Below, in pieces: positions 33,164-42,594 of a DNA stretch of 50,274 nt. Positions within the stretch are counted from its first letter, which is position 1. Each line of letters starts with the position of its first letter. The position numbers and the translations under genes were made by a program. The stretch spans positions 1 to 50,274 of the forward strand of contig JAFUQX010000041.1 of the NCBI GenBank assembly GCA_017472145.1. Direction: 5' to 3'. The stretch is from Ruminococcus sp. (GTDB lineage Bacteria > Bacillota > Clostridia > Oscillospirales > Ruminococcaceae). The notes under the pieces were generated by a model that ran no database searches, was not told the origin of the DNA, and saw only the letters and a list, made by a program, of their open reading frames with translations.

Positions 33164-33997
33164 ATGCGTATTGAATGCAATTGGTTTCACGCCGGAAGGA
33201 TCGAGCAGAGCGGCCAGTGCTTCCGCTGGGAACGGCAGGAGGACGGCCGCTTTCTGATACCGGCCTTTGATACGATGCTGACACTTCGGCAGATATCGGC
33301 TTCGGAACTGGAGCTGGACTGCTCTGAAAGTGATTTTTCCGCCCTGTGGAGGGCCTATTTTGACCTGGATTTTGACTATGCAGCCGTTACAGAAGGAGCG
33401 GTGCAGCAAAGCGGCTCGGAATATCTGGCAGCTGCGGCCCGGTCGGCCAGGGGAATCCGGATCCTCAGGCAGGATCTGTGGGAAACGGTGGTCAGCTTTA
33501 TTATCAGTGCAAACAACAACATCCCCCGTATTAAGAAAATACTCAGTGCTTTGTGCGGAGTCTGCGGAGGATTTCCCGGAGCGCAGCAGCTGTATGAGCT
33601 GGACATGGAAGCTCTGAGGAAATGCGGTACGGGCTACCGTGACCGATATCTTCATGGGGCGGCAGAATTTTTTTTGGAACACGATCCGCTGACCGAACTC
33701 AGCGGTTTCTCTTATGCAGAGGCAATGAACTATCTCCAGCAGATTCCCGGTGCAGGGCCGAAGGTGGCCAGCTGCATCTGTCTGTTCGGATTAGGATATA
33801 AGGATGCGTTTCCCAGAGATGTCTGGATCAGGCGCATTGAAAAGGAGCATTTCGGCGGACGTTTCCCTGTGGAGCTTGCACCGGAGGCCGCCGGCGTATT
33901 GCAGCAGTATCTGTTTTATCACGAGCGCAGCCTTCAGGGGCTTTGCAGGGATGAATTTGATGAGGTGAATTATGGCAAAAAAAACACCAGTATATGA
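33164..33997 (+). CDS. 8-oxoguanine DNA glycosylase (OGG1-type, HhH-GPD)
   Basis: 277 aa. Bifunctional glycosylase/AP lyase of base excision repair. A helix-hairpin-helix with PGAGPKVASCICLFGLG near residue 193 contains the Schiff-base Lys (as OGG1 KVADC), and FPRDVW supplies the catalytic Asp. The N-terminal OGG_N-like region includes FRWERQEDG. Starts just after the phosphatidyltransferase stop. Its last 26 bp overlap the start of the next gene in another frame, tight coupling that is unusual for unrelated repair and topoisomerase genes. Confidence 0.88.
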   Translation: MRIECNWFHAGRIEQSGQCFRWERQEDGRFLIPAFDTMLTLRQISASELELDCSESDFSALWRAYFDLDFDYAAVTEGAVQQSGSEYLAAAARSARGIRILRQDLWETVVSFIISANNNIPRIKKILSALCGVCGGFPGAQQLYELDMEALRKCGTGYRDRYLHGAAEFFLEHDPLTELSGFSYAEAMNYLQQIPGAGPKVASCICLFGLGYKDAFPRDVWIRRIEKEHFGGRFPVELAPEAAGVLQQYLFYHERSLQGLCRDEFDEVNYGKKNTSI

Positions 33998-35954
33998 CAA
34001 TGAAAGCATTACCATGCTGAAGGGTCCGGACAAGGTTCGCAAGCGTCCGGGCGTTATTTTTGGCTCGGACGGCCTTGACGGCTGTGCCCATTCTATATTT
34101 GAGATTATCTCCAATTCCATTGACGAGGCTCGTTCCGGATTCGGCAGTCAGATCATTGTTACCCGCTATGAGGACGGCTCGATTGAGGTAGAGGACTTCG
34201 GACGAGGCTGCCCTGTAGATTTCAACAAGAATGAGAACCGCTACAACTGGGAGCTGGTTTATTGTGAGCTGTATGCCGGCGGCAAATATGATGCTGGTGC
34301 AGATCATTATGAATATTCCCTGGGTCTGAACGGTCTGGGTCTGTGTGCGACGCAGTTTGCATCGGAGTATATGGATGTGGAGATCCACCGTGACGGCTAT
34401 CGGTATAATCTTCACTTTGAAAAAGGCGAGATCGTGGGAGAAATGCAGAAGAAAGCGGTACGCTCCCATCCTACCGGTACAAAGACAAGGTGGCGTCCTG
34501 ACCTGGAGGTATTTACCGAGATCCATGTTCCGGATGCATATTTCCGGGATGTGCTGAAGCGTCAGGCGGTGGTCAATCCGAATCTGCTCTTTGTATACAG
34601 AAGTCAGCAGGAGGACGGCACCTTCTCCGAGGAGCGCTATCTGTACGAAAATGGTATTTCTGACTATGTAAAGGAGATCGCCGGAGAAAATGCCATGACA
34701 AGTATCCAGACCTGGAGCTGCGAGCGTGAGGGCCGTGACCGTGAGGACAAGCCGGACTATCGTGTGAAGCTGTCTGTATCCCTGGCTTTTTCCAATAAGG
34801 TGCAGAAAATTGAATATTATCACAACTCCAGCTTCCTGGAGCACGGCGGCTCTCCGGAACGTGCGGTGAAGCAGGCCTTTGTTTCTCAGATCGACAGCTA
34901 TCTTAAGCAGAACGGCAAATATCAGAAGAACGAGGCCAAGATCGCCTTTACGGATGTGGAGGACTGTCTGATTCTGGTATCCTCCAGCTTCTCTACCCAG
35001 ACCTCCTATGAGAACCAGACCAAAAAGGCCATTACCAACAAGTTCATTTACGAGGCCATGACGGAATTCCTCAAGCATCAGATCGAGGTGTATTTTATTG
35101 AGAATCCTGATGAGGCGGCCAGGATCACTGAGCAGGTGATGATCAACAAGCGCAGCCGGGAAAACGCAGAGAAGACACGTCTGAATATGAAAAAGACTCT
35201 TTCCGGCAGCAATGATCTGACCAACCGGATCGAGAAATTCGTGGACTGCCGGAGCAAGGATCTGTCCCGGAGAGAGCTGTATATCGTGGAGGGTGACTCT
35301 GCGCTGGGTTCTGTAAAAATGGCAAGAGACGCAGAATTTCAGGCTGTGATCCCGGTGCGCGGCAAGATCCTCAACTGCCTGAAGGCCGACTATGTGCGCA
35401 TTTTCAAGAATGAGATCATCACGGATATCATAAAGCTGCTGGGCTGCGGCGTGGAGGTAAAGACCAAGGCCAACAAGGATCTGTCCTCCTTCAATCTGGA
35501 GGGACTGCGCTGGAACAAGGTGGTCATCTGCACCGATGCCGATGTGGACGGCTTCCAGATCCGAACCCTGATCCTGACCATGCTCTATCGTCTGACGCCT
35601 ACGCTGATCGATCTGGGGTATGTATATATTGCGGAGTCTCCGCTTTTTGAGATCACGACAAAGAAGAAAACCTACTTTGCCTACACAGAAAAGGAAAAGA
35701 CCAAGATCCTGGCCGAGATCGGTGATGAGAAGTGTACCATCCAGCGTTCAAAGGGTCTGGGTGAGAACGAGGCCGATATGATGGCGCTGACAACGATGAA
35801 TCCGGATACCCGCCGTCTGATTCGTGTGACACCCTCTGATGTGGAGGAAACAGCCCGGATGTTTGATCTGCTGCTGGGGGATGATCTTCAGGGCCGAAAG
35901 GACTATATTGCACAGTATGGCGCAGATTATCTGGATCTGGCTGACATCAGCTGA
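33972..35954 (+). CDS. Type IIA topoisomerase B subunit-like ATPase (GyrB/ParE family), orphan
   Basis: 660 aa. GHKL ATPase domain (about 1-220) with EIISNSIDEA and DFGRGCPVD, and an ATP-lid SLGLNGLGL. The transducer domain follows. The Toprim domain has the conserved EGDSALGS, PVRGKILN and DADVDGFQIRTL motifs with its acidic metal triad. Canonical GyrB reads EGDSAGGS and DADVDGSHIRTL, so it is a divergent branch. No A subunit gene follows it; a glycosyltransferase does. It must pair with an A subunit encoded elsewhere, or act as a second topoisomerase IV. Starts inside the OGG gene (26-bp overlap). Confidence 0.85.
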   Translation: MAKKTPVYDNESITMLKGPDKVRKRPGVIFGSDGLDGCAHSIFEIISNSIDEARSGFGSQIIVTRYEDGSIEVEDFGRGCPVDFNKNENRYNWELVYCELYAGGKYDAGADHYEYSLGLNGLGLCATQFASEYMDVEIHRDGYRYNLHFEKGEIVGEMQKKAVRSHPTGTKTRWRPDLEVFTEIHVPDAYFRDVLKRQAVVNPNLLFVYRSQQEDGTFSEERYLYENGISDYVKEIAGENAMTSIQTWSCEREGRDREDKPDYRVKLSVSLAFSNKVQKIEYYHNSSFLEHGGSPERAVKQAFVSQIDSYLKQNGKYQKNEAKIAFTDVEDCLILVSSSFSTQTSYENQTKKAITNKFIYEAMTEFLKHQIEVYFIENPDEAARITEQVMINKRSRENAEKTRLNMKKTLSGSNDLTNRIEKFVDCRSKDLSRRELYIVEGDSALGSVKMARDAEFQAVIPVRGKILNCLKADYVRIFKNEIITDIIKLLGCGVEVKTKANKDLSSFNLEGLRWNKVVICTDADVDGFQIRTLILTMLYRLTPTLIDLGYVYIAESPLFEITTKKKTYFAYTEKEKTKILAEIGDEKCTIQRSKGLGENEADMMALTTMNPDTRRLIRVTPSDVEETARMFDLLLGDDLQGRKDYIAQYGADYLDLADIS

Positions 35955-35964
35955 GGCGGATCGA

Positions 35965-35993
35965 TTGACAGAGGAAAATATTTCGTGTATAAT
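35965..35993 (+). promoter_or_regulatory. Consensus SigA promoter of the glycosyltransferase gene
   Basis: Exact TTGACA (35965-35970), 17-bp spacer, exact TATAAT (35988-35993). Confidence 0.92.
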
Positions 35994-36074
35994 GGTTGCA
36001 GAAGGAGGGCGTGTGCACCCTCCGGATGCGATCTGTGCAGCTGCGTGCTGCCAAATGCAAAGGAGTGTATGAAA

Positions 36075-37100
36075 ATGAAACTGATTACATTTACAGTACC
36101 TTGCTATAATTCCGAGAGCTATATGGAGCGCTGTATCGAAACGCTTCTGACAGCCGGAAACGAAGCGGAGATCATTATTGTAAATGACGGCTCTTCCGAT
36201 GGTACAAGTGAGGTGGCCCATCGGTATGAGAAGATGTATCCCAGCATGGTGCGTGTTGTGGATAAGGAAAACGGCGGTCACGGCTCTGGCGTGAATACCG
36301 GTCTCCGACTGGCCAGGGGTAAATATTTCAAGGTGGTGGATTCCGACGACTGGCTGGATGTGAAATGCCTGAAGAAGCTCATGTGCAATCTCCGCCGATG
36401 GAATGAAAAGGGAATCACACTGGATCTGATCATCTGCAACTATATTTATGATCATCTCTATGAACCAGAAAAGACGGTTCCTATGAAGTATGATAACGTA
36501 TTTGAGGTGGGGCGGATCTGCACCTGGAATGATATGGGCGTGTTCAACCCGTCCCAGTACCTGATCATGCATGCGCTGTATTTCCGGACGGAAATTCTCC
36601 GGAAGGCCGGTGTGGAGCTGCCGGAGCATATGTTCTACGTGGACAATATCTTTGCCTGTCAGCCTCTGCATCTGGTAAAGAGGATCTGTTACCTGAATCT
36701 GGATCTGTACCACTATTTCATTGGACGTGAGGATCAGTCTGTCAACGAGTCTGTACATATCCGCCGGATCGATCAGCAGCTGTATATCACACGCTATATC
36801 CTTCAGTGTGTGGATATGCGGGCCTGTCGTGCATGCTCCCGCAAGCTGGAGCGCTATCAGCTGCGTTTTCTGTCGATCATGATGACGATTTCCAGTATTT
36901 ACCTTCTGAAGATCGGTACACCGGAGGCTCTTCAGAAGCGCCGCCGTCTGTGGGATGATGTAAAGGCCTATGATCCGGATCTGTACTATCGTCTGCGCTG
37001 CACCACGCTCAGCGGCTTTACCATGCTGCCAGGAACTGTCGGGCAGAGGATTGCTGTGGAGGGCTATGAGCTGGCGCAGAAGCTGTATTCCTTCAACTGA
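36075..37100 (+). CDS. Family 2 glycosyltransferase
   Basis: 341 aa. GT-A fold of family 2: TFTVPCYNSESYMERCIETLL at the start, nucleotide segment NDGSSDGT (about residue 38), the DxD-like site DSDDWLD (about 92), then YFRTEILRKAGVELPEHMFYVDN typical of a bacterial wall or exopolysaccharide GT2. No membrane segments, so probably cytoplasmic. ATG 36069 is in frame and closer to AGGAG (36061-36065), but 36075 has better spacing. It has its own consensus promoter and a terminator. Confidence 0.88.
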   Translation: MKLITFTVPCYNSESYMERCIETLLTAGNEAEIIIVNDGSSDGTSEVAHRYEKMYPSMVRVVDKENGGHGSGVNTGLRLARGKYFKVVDSDDWLDVKCLKKLMCNLRRWNEKGITLDLIICNYIYDHLYEPEKTVPMKYDNVFEVGRICTWNDMGVFNPSQYLIMHALYFRTEILRKAGVELPEHMFYVDNIFACQPLHLVKRICYLNLDLYHYFIGREDQSVNESVHIRRIDQQLYITRYILQCVDMRACRACSRKLERYQLRFLSIMMTISSIYLLKIGTPEALQKRRRLWDDVKAYDPDLYYRLRCTTLSGFTMLPGTVGQRIAVEGYELAQKLYSFN

Positions 37101-37144
37101 CAAGCAGAAAGCATCCGACTGATGCTGCTTTCATCAGAAAATCA

Positions 37145-37180
37145 AAAAACGATACCAGCCAAAGAGCCGGTATCGTTTTT
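37145..37180 (+). terminator. Terminator after the glycosyltransferase gene
   Basis: 12-bp stem AAAAACGATACC (37145-37156) and GGTATCGTTTTT (37169-37180). The A/T arms make it usable on both strands. Confidence 0.93.
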
Positions 37181-37188
37181 GTCTTATA

Positions 37189-39201
37189 TTACGGATCGCC
37201 GTCCATATTTTTCATACAGCTGATATGCACCTCGCCGTTTCGGCCGTTTATGTCGATCAGATCGCCGTTTTGTATGAGTGTACATGCATGCTCTGCGCCC
37301 GTAACGATGGGAAAATTGCATTCAGCGATATCAGAATTCAGATTTGCAAAAACATCGGGTTTTTCAGCCACAAGGCCGCCCAGAGCCTTTCCGGCCATTT
37401 CCGGTGTCAGGCTGCGGACGATATAGATGCATCTGGGGTCGCATTGCTCCGGAAGAATATTATCCTTGCAGACAATGGCCGGGTACACCGCTTGTCCCGG
37501 AACGAGTCCGCTGCCCCGGAGATAACAGCTTTCCATGAGGGTATCCAGGAAGCCAACGACACCGACTGGTGCGCTGACAATTTCATTATGGAATACCAGC
37601 CGTCTGAAGCCGGGCATACTCCGGAACCAGGCCAGCTCCTGCTTTTTTTGCCGGACATATTCCCGCAGATCAGTGCGGTCACCATCCCGGGCCGCATAAA
37701 CCTGCTCGATGGTAAGATATCCGATATCCCCCTGCTTTTCAATGTAGCCCAGAGAAACGAACTCGCTGCCGACACACTGTGCATATTCCGCAATCAGCTC
37801 CATGAACTTTGCATGGTAGGCCCGCAGAACTGAGCGGTATTTTACCGCTACAGCAATGGTATCAGCCGCATGCCTGTATTTCTTGTCGCTGGGCTTGAGC
37901 CGATTCATCAGCTTCTGATTCATATTGATATACAGGGTATTGAACAGATTGGCCCGTACACAGTCGGCCAGAGCCAGGAAGGTTTTTTCAAACAATGCAA
38001 AGAGCTGCTCATAAGACCCGATTTTTTGTCTTTCCCGGGCCAGCTCGCTTAAGGAGTTCTGGAACTGTACACACAGCGTCTCCCGTTCAGTCAGATTCTT
38101 TTCCAGAAGATGCTGGAGGCCGAGCGCTATTTTTCTCTTTTTCCGCCAGTGGAACAGGCCCTGCTTTTTCCAGAAATTCCTGAGGAAAAGACGTCCGGAC
38201 ATGTTGACGAATTCCTCTGTTTTTTCCGTAAAGGAGAGAACCTCCTGAAGCTGATGCAGGCGCTGTGTGTGAAAATAGAGCCGTCCATTGACATAGAAGA
38301 TCAGATCCAGCAATTCGGTCTGATGGACAGGTGCTTCAGCAATTTTTTCAAAGGTCTGCTGTATGATCGTACGGGAGAGTGTCTGAACCAGAGTCGCTGT
38401 CAGCGGTTTGGTTACACCGGGGTAGTAGTTGCAGATCCCTTTTGTGTCCAGCACGATTTCATCGGCTGTCTCATCGGAAAGTGCAACGATTTTCTGCACA
38501 GAGATCACATAGATCCGCTTGATTTCAAAATCAGCGATAAATTTGACCTCCAGCTTGCTGCTTTTGAACATGGATTTCAGCTGATTGGACAGCTGCAGCA
38601 TCGAACGGATAAGGGAACGTTCGCAGCAGACTGCACCATCGGGCTCATTGGCATACAGAATGCCGTCATCATCATTATGGCAATAGATGGAGAAGGGGAC
38701 ACCACGCTGGGTAAAATTGGGGTCGTGTCCTTCACCGATCATAATGATGGTTTCATTTATAACGCCCATATTGCAGGCGGTCTGCAAAAGGCCGAATGCA
38801 TGAGAATGTTGCATTTCCTGTACAATGACATGGACTGCAACATTCCCCCCCTGGGCTTTTTCGGGATAGCTTTTTTGAATATACTCGCCGGCCTCCTTAA
38901 AGAGTCTGTCGGCGTACCGTACCAGAATGGACTTGGGGATATTCACATAATGGGGCGGCTCTTTTTCGGTAAGCATAAGCTCCTGGTTATCCTGATTTTT
39001 AAAGGAGAGGGACAGCCGCACGGTGAAGTGAGTTGTATGCTGATAGTGGTTCTGGAGGTAGTTATTCAGTTCGTCCTCCGTATAGTCCTCCGTAATACAG
39101 AAGAAGGATGGTACACGGATACTATTTTCCATCAGACGAAAAAGAATGGTGGCCTCGGTGCCGGGATTGTACCGGCAGAAATTCAACAGGTCAATAATCA
39201 A
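37189..39201 (-). CDS. PEP-synthase/PPDK-like protein without the phosphohistidine
   Basis: 670 aa, TTG start with AAGGAG 11 bases upstream. The N-terminal 230 residues resemble the ATP-grasp domain of PEP synthase, PPDK and rifampin phosphotransferase (RVPSFFCITEDY, then FTVRLSLS, HVIVQEMQHSHAFGLLQT and VNGRLYFHTQR). A helical linker follows (about 330-500). The C-terminal swivelling domain (about 560-660) ends GDLIDINGRNGEVHI as in these enzymes, but the catalytic T-S-H-x-x-I-V-A-R box is FANLNSDIAECNFPIV, which puts Asn620 in place of the phosphorylated His. A phosphotransfer enzyme that cannot carry phosphate is expected to be a regulator or a pseudoenzyme. The frame is intact and it has a TG-extended promoter. 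Confidence 0.7.
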   Translation of the reverse strand: MIIDLLNFCRYNPGTEATILFRLMENSIRVPSFFCITEDYTEDELNNYLQNHYQHTTHFTVRLSLSFKNQDNQELMLTEKEPPHYVNIPKSILVRYADRLFKEAGEYIQKSYPEKAQGGNVAVHVIVQEMQHSHAFGLLQTACNMGVINETIIMIGEGHDPNFTQRGVPFSIYCHNDDDGILYANEPDGAVCCERSLIRSMLQLSNQLKSMFKSSKLEVKFIADFEIKRIYVISVQKIVALSDETADEIVLDTKGICNYYPGVTKPLTATLVQTLSRTIIQQTFEKIAEAPVHQTELLDLIFYVNGRLYFHTQRLHQLQEVLSFTEKTEEFVNMSGRLFLRNFWKKQGLFHWRKKRKIALGLQHLLEKNLTERETLCVQFQNSLSELARERQKIGSYEQLFALFEKTFLALADCVRANLFNTLYINMNQKLMNRLKPSDKKYRHAADTIAVAVKYRSVLRAYHAKFMELIAEYAQCVGSEFVSLGYIEKQGDIGYLTIEQVYAARDGDRTDLREYVRQKKQELAWFRSMPGFRRLVFHNEIVSAPVGVVGFLDTLMESCYLRGSGLVPGQAVYPAIVCKDNILPEQCDPRCIYIVRSLTPEMAGKALGGLVAEKPDVFANLNSDIAECNFPIVTGAEHACTLIQNGDLIDINGRNGEVHISCMKNMDGDP

Positions 39202-39223
39202 TTACATCAGTGCTCCTTTGTCA

Positions 39224-39350
39224 CCAACGATCCGTTGGATTGTCTGCCTCCGCCTGTATAACACAGAGCGGAAAATGCCTGGTTAGTCGTTTGTTTTGTG
39301 TGATCTGACAAAGCATACATACAAGTACTTCATTGTACACTTCTATTATA
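39224..39350 (-). promoter_or_regulatory. Extended -10 promoter and leader hairpin of the PPDK-like gene
   Basis: On the minus strand TATAAT (39345-39350) with a TG extension, predicting a leader of about 135 nt. Near its 3' end is a short hairpin, CCAACG (39224-39229) with CGTTGG (39233-39238), just before the ribosome-binding site. Confidence 0.5.
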
Positions 39351-39467
39351 TCAGACAGGTATCATGATTTTTGGAATAAAAAAAGAATATTCTGGCGATG
39401 CAGTTTTGAAGTTTTGTAAATTTCACATCCGGGAGAGGAGAAACTGGATTTTTCTGACAGCAAATGG

Positions 39468-39497
39468 TTGACATGTACTGCAAAAGTATGGTATAAT
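39468..39497 (+). promoter_or_regulatory. SigA promoter of the LRR-dockerin gene
   Basis: TTGACA (39468-39473), 18-bp spacer, TATAAT (39492-39497). Confidence 0.88.
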
Positions 39498-39538
39498 ACA
39501 CTCTTACCAAAAATTCGGATAATTTACAGGAGGGTATT

Positions 39539-42271
39539 ATGAGGAAGATGAAACGTTTTTTTGCAGGCATACTTGCAGGTACGATCGGTGCGGCCAGCCT
39601 TACGGTCTGCCCGGTGCAGGCGGTTCAGTCTGTTTCGGAAAGTCAGCCGATTGCAGGAGAATCCTGTACTTACGGCGATCTGACATATGAGATTTCCTAT
39701 CCTTCAGACGAGATCATAATCAGGGATTGTGACAGTGCAGCTGTTTCTGTTGAGATCCCGTCTGAGATCGATGGACTTCCAGTGACAAAGATCGACAGCT
39801 TTTCTTTTGAAGGCTGTACAGCGCTTGCAGAAATTACCATTCCGGATGGTGTGACATGTATCGGCAGCTATGCTTTCTATGGCTGTACAGCGCTTACAGA
39901 AATTACGATCCCGGATGGCGTGGTAAGGATCGAAGAATATGCGTTTCGGAGTTGTACAGCTCTTGCGGAGATCACAATTCCGGACAGTGCTGTCGATTTT
40001 GGCGAGGGTGTATTTTCGGGTACAGCATGGCTGAGTACAAAGCGGGCCCAGGATCCGCTGGTGATCGTAAACAGCATTCTGATCGATGGAACAGCCTGTG
40101 AGGGAGAGGTGCTGATTCCGGATGGTGTCACGAGCATTTCTGTGAGTGCATTTAAAAACAATAGCAATATAACAAGCGTTACAATTCCGGATCGTGTAAC
40201 AAGCATCCAGGACTATGCCTTCAGCGGTTCCGGACTGAACGAAGCGGTGATTCCGGAAAGCGTTACATATATCGGAAATGATGCCTTTGGAGGAACCAAT
40301 TGGATGTACTACAGACAGAAGGAAGATCCGATCGTTGTTGTAAACGGCATTCTTATAGATGCAGAAAAATGTGAAGGGGAGGTCATTGTTCCTGAGGGCG
40401 TTACAAGCATTGCTGGCCATGCTTTTTATCATTCGGACGGTATCACAAAGGTGACCCTTCCGGACACGCTGACACGGATCGGGAGCGGCGCATTTTATAA
40501 CTGTGCGGAGCTTTTGGAGATCACCATCCCGGAAAGCGTGACCAGCATTGGATCGGCAGCATTCTTTGGCTGTAAGGGCCTGACAGAGGCCGCGATCCTA
40601 GGGAAAATCACAAGTATTGAAAGCGGCTTGTTCCGGGAATGTACCGGTCTTGAAAGGATCGTGCTGCCGGACAGTGTGACCTGCATCGGAGACGTTGCTT
40701 TCTATTCGTGCGCTGCACTTTCAGAGATCACGATCCCGGAGGGTGTTACAAGCATTGGTTCAGGCGCCTTCTGTGGATGCACAGGGCTTTCAGCGATTAC
40801 GATTCCGGCCAGTGTAACGGATATTGCTTCCAGTGCTTTCTATAGCTGCGGTGCGATCGAAGTAACGCTGCTGTGTGAAAATGCCAATATAGCCCAAGGG
40901 GCCTTTGACCCGGATGCCGTCATTCTGCCAGGGTCCCTTCCAATTGCTTCTTACTGGGTGAAATATGATGTGAATGCAGGAGAAGCCTACAGCGGTTTTA
41001 CAGAAATGAGCAGTACAAAATATGAGGATGAAGCAGTAGAAATTATCCAGATCATTCCTTCATGGCACGGATATACATTTCTCGGCTGGTCATCAGATCC
41101 TGATGGCGAGGTGGAATATACAGCGGGAGATCTGTACACGGAAAATGCAGATATTACACTTTATGGCGTATGGGAAAAATTGCCTGAGTATACAATTACA
41201 TTCGATCCCAACGGCGGCACCTTCAGCGAGTATGCTGTGACAAACAAAGTGAAGCTTCAGGATGAGGATATCACCCTTTATGTGGAAGCTCCGACCCGGG
41301 AGGGATATACGCTTCTTGGCTGGGCCAGTGCGCCGGAGGGAGAGGTTCTGTATGAATCAGGTGACGTTTACACAGAAAATGCGGATATAACACTGTATGC
41401 CGTGTGGGAGGAGATTCCGTCCTATATCATTACCTACGACCTGAGAAGCGGCTATAGCAGAACGGAGAAGGTTGTAAATGATCTGAAGTATCAGGATGAG
41501 GATTATCAGATCTTAAACGAGACTCCTGTATGGGACGGCTATCATTTTGTAGGCTGGGCTCTTGAGCCGGGCGGACAGGTTTTATACGAACCGGGTGATT
41601 CCTATACAAAAAATGAAGCGTTGACGCTTTATGCAATCTGGAGACTGGTCTGCACACATTGCGAAGGAGATGGAATCAGAGATATTTATTCGTCATGCCT
41701 TGAGTGCGGCGGTTCAGGAACCCGCTCTGGTACAAGTGAATGCACGAGCTGCGGCGGCTCAGGTACACGCAAGCAGATAAACGGAATGAGCTGTCCCAGC
41801 TGCGGCGGCGATGGTGTGCTTCAGGATACAGGAAAAACGTGCACCAAATGCAGCGGCGGCTGGTATACTTATACTTATATGTGTATCTGTCCCAACTGCG
41901 GCGGCGCTGGCTCTGTATCGTATACAAACGTTTGCAGGGGCTGTAATGGTCAGGGGAGTTTCAAGGTCGGTACAGAGTCATGCCCATTTTGTAATGGAGT
42001 CGGAGATCTGAAAGCGCCGGTATTGGAAGAGGTACAGGGTGATGCGGACGGGGATGGACTGGTTGAGGTCACTGACGCATCCCTGGTACTGACCTTATAT
42101 GCCAAAACGGCCGCAGGCCTGTCTGTTGATGAATTCACAGAAAGAAAGAGAAAGGCAGCCGATGTAGATGGAAACGGCGTTATCAATATCCGAGATGCTA
42201 CCGCTGTTTTGACCTACTATGCCCAATATGCAGCCGGACTCGATCCCGATTGGGAGGAGATCCTTACATAA
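39539..42271 (+). CDS. Secreted LRR (BspA-like) protein with CxxCxG knuckles and dockerin
   Basis: 910 aa. Signal peptide at residues 1-28. About 15 BspA/TpLRR repeats follow (45-450; unit ITIPDGVTxIGxxAFxGCTAL). Three InlB/Listeria-Bacteroides-type repeats lie at 470-700 (EGYTLLGWASAPEGE, then ENADITLYAVWE). Residues 705-823 hold eight CxxC[EGSN]G knuckles like the DnaJ zinc-finger motif, and residues 834-905 a type I dockerin (GDADGDGLVEVTDASLVL, VDGNGVINIRDATAVL). The dockerin means it is carried on the cellulosome, where an LRR protein would provide binding and not catalysis. The metal-type knuckles in a secreted protein are odd. GGAGG precedes the ATG. Confidence 0.88.
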   Translation: MRKMKRFFAGILAGTIGAASLTVCPVQAVQSVSESQPIAGESCTYGDLTYEISYPSDEIIIRDCDSAAVSVEIPSEIDGLPVTKIDSFSFEGCTALAEITIPDGVTCIGSYAFYGCTALTEITIPDGVVRIEEYAFRSCTALAEITIPDSAVDFGEGVFSGTAWLSTKRAQDPLVIVNSILIDGTACEGEVLIPDGVTSISVSAFKNNSNITSVTIPDRVTSIQDYAFSGSGLNEAVIPESVTYIGNDAFGGTNWMYYRQKEDPIVVVNGILIDAEKCEGEVIVPEGVTSIAGHAFYHSDGITKVTLPDTLTRIGSGAFYNCAELLEITIPESVTSIGSAAFFGCKGLTEAAILGKITSIESGLFRECTGLERIVLPDSVTCIGDVAFYSCAALSEITIPEGVTSIGSGAFCGCTGLSAITIPASVTDIASSAFYSCGAIEVTLLCENANIAQGAFDPDAVILPGSLPIASYWVKYDVNAGEAYSGFTEMSSTKYEDEAVEIIQIIPSWHGYTFLGWSSDPDGEVEYTAGDLYTENADITLYGVWEKLPEYTITFDPNGGTFSEYAVTNKVKLQDEDITLYVEAPTREGYTLLGWASAPEGEVLYESGDVYTENADITLYAVWEEIPSYIITYDLRSGYSRTEKVVNDLKYQDEDYQILNETPVWDGYHFVGWALEPGGQVLYEPGDSYTKNEALTLYAIWRLVCTHCEGDGIRDIYSSCLECGGSGTRSGTSECTSCGGSGTRKQINGMSCPSCGGDGVLQDTGKTCTKCSGGWYTYTYMCICPNCGGAGSVSYTNVCRGCNGQGSFKVGTESCPFCNGVGDLKAPVLEEVQGDADGDGLVEVTDASLVLTLYAKTAAGLSVDEFTERKRKAADVDGNGVINIRDATAVLTYYAQYAAGLDPDWEEILT

Positions 42272-42317
42272 TCTCTGCAAAATAAGTTCTATTTCATAGT
42301 CTGCCTGTGCGTGCTTC

Positions 42318-42392
42318 GCAATGTAGGCCGCCTTAAGCGGCCATTGCAGGCAAAGGGGCCTTTAAAAGCCTGGGACAGATGCTATCTGTTTT
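42318..42392 (+). terminator. Hairpins downstream of the LRR gene
   Basis: The 323-bp gap before the tRNA gene has no gene. It contains GCAAT...GGCCGC (42318-42331) pairing with GCGGCC...ATTGC (42337-42347), and a weaker ACAGAT/ATCTGT hairpin (42375-42389) followed by T4. One of them probably ends the LRR transcript. The remainder is AT-rich and unremarkable. Confidence 0.5.
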
Positions 42393-42529
42393 AACATGTC
42401 CGTTTTGATTCTCAGACTTAATTCTGCCATATTTTCCTTTTCAGAGCAACTTCCACCCCTTATTTCCACCCCGGAATTTAAGACATATTTTTTTTACAAT
42501 TTAAACGAATAAAAAGAGCGCTTCGGGGT

Positions 42530-42557
42530 TGACAAATAAATCTGCTTATGATATAAT
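42530..42557 (+). promoter_or_regulatory. Promoter of the tRNA-Trp gene
   Basis: TTGACA (42530-42535), 16-bp spacer, TATAAT (42552-42557). Confidence 0.85.
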
Positions 42558-42594
42558 ATATATCGTTGCAGGTGAGCAGTGCAAACTGCAAGAT

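Noticed and set aside
33828-37103. Long minus-strand frames opposite the topoisomerase and glycosyltransferase genes
   Set aside because: They are mirror frames of strongly coding sequence, with no signals of their own.
38110-39261. 383-codon plus-strand frame opposite the PPDK-like gene
   Set aside because: The plus-strand translation shows no family motif, while the minus strand keeps the PEP-synthase-like order of domains.
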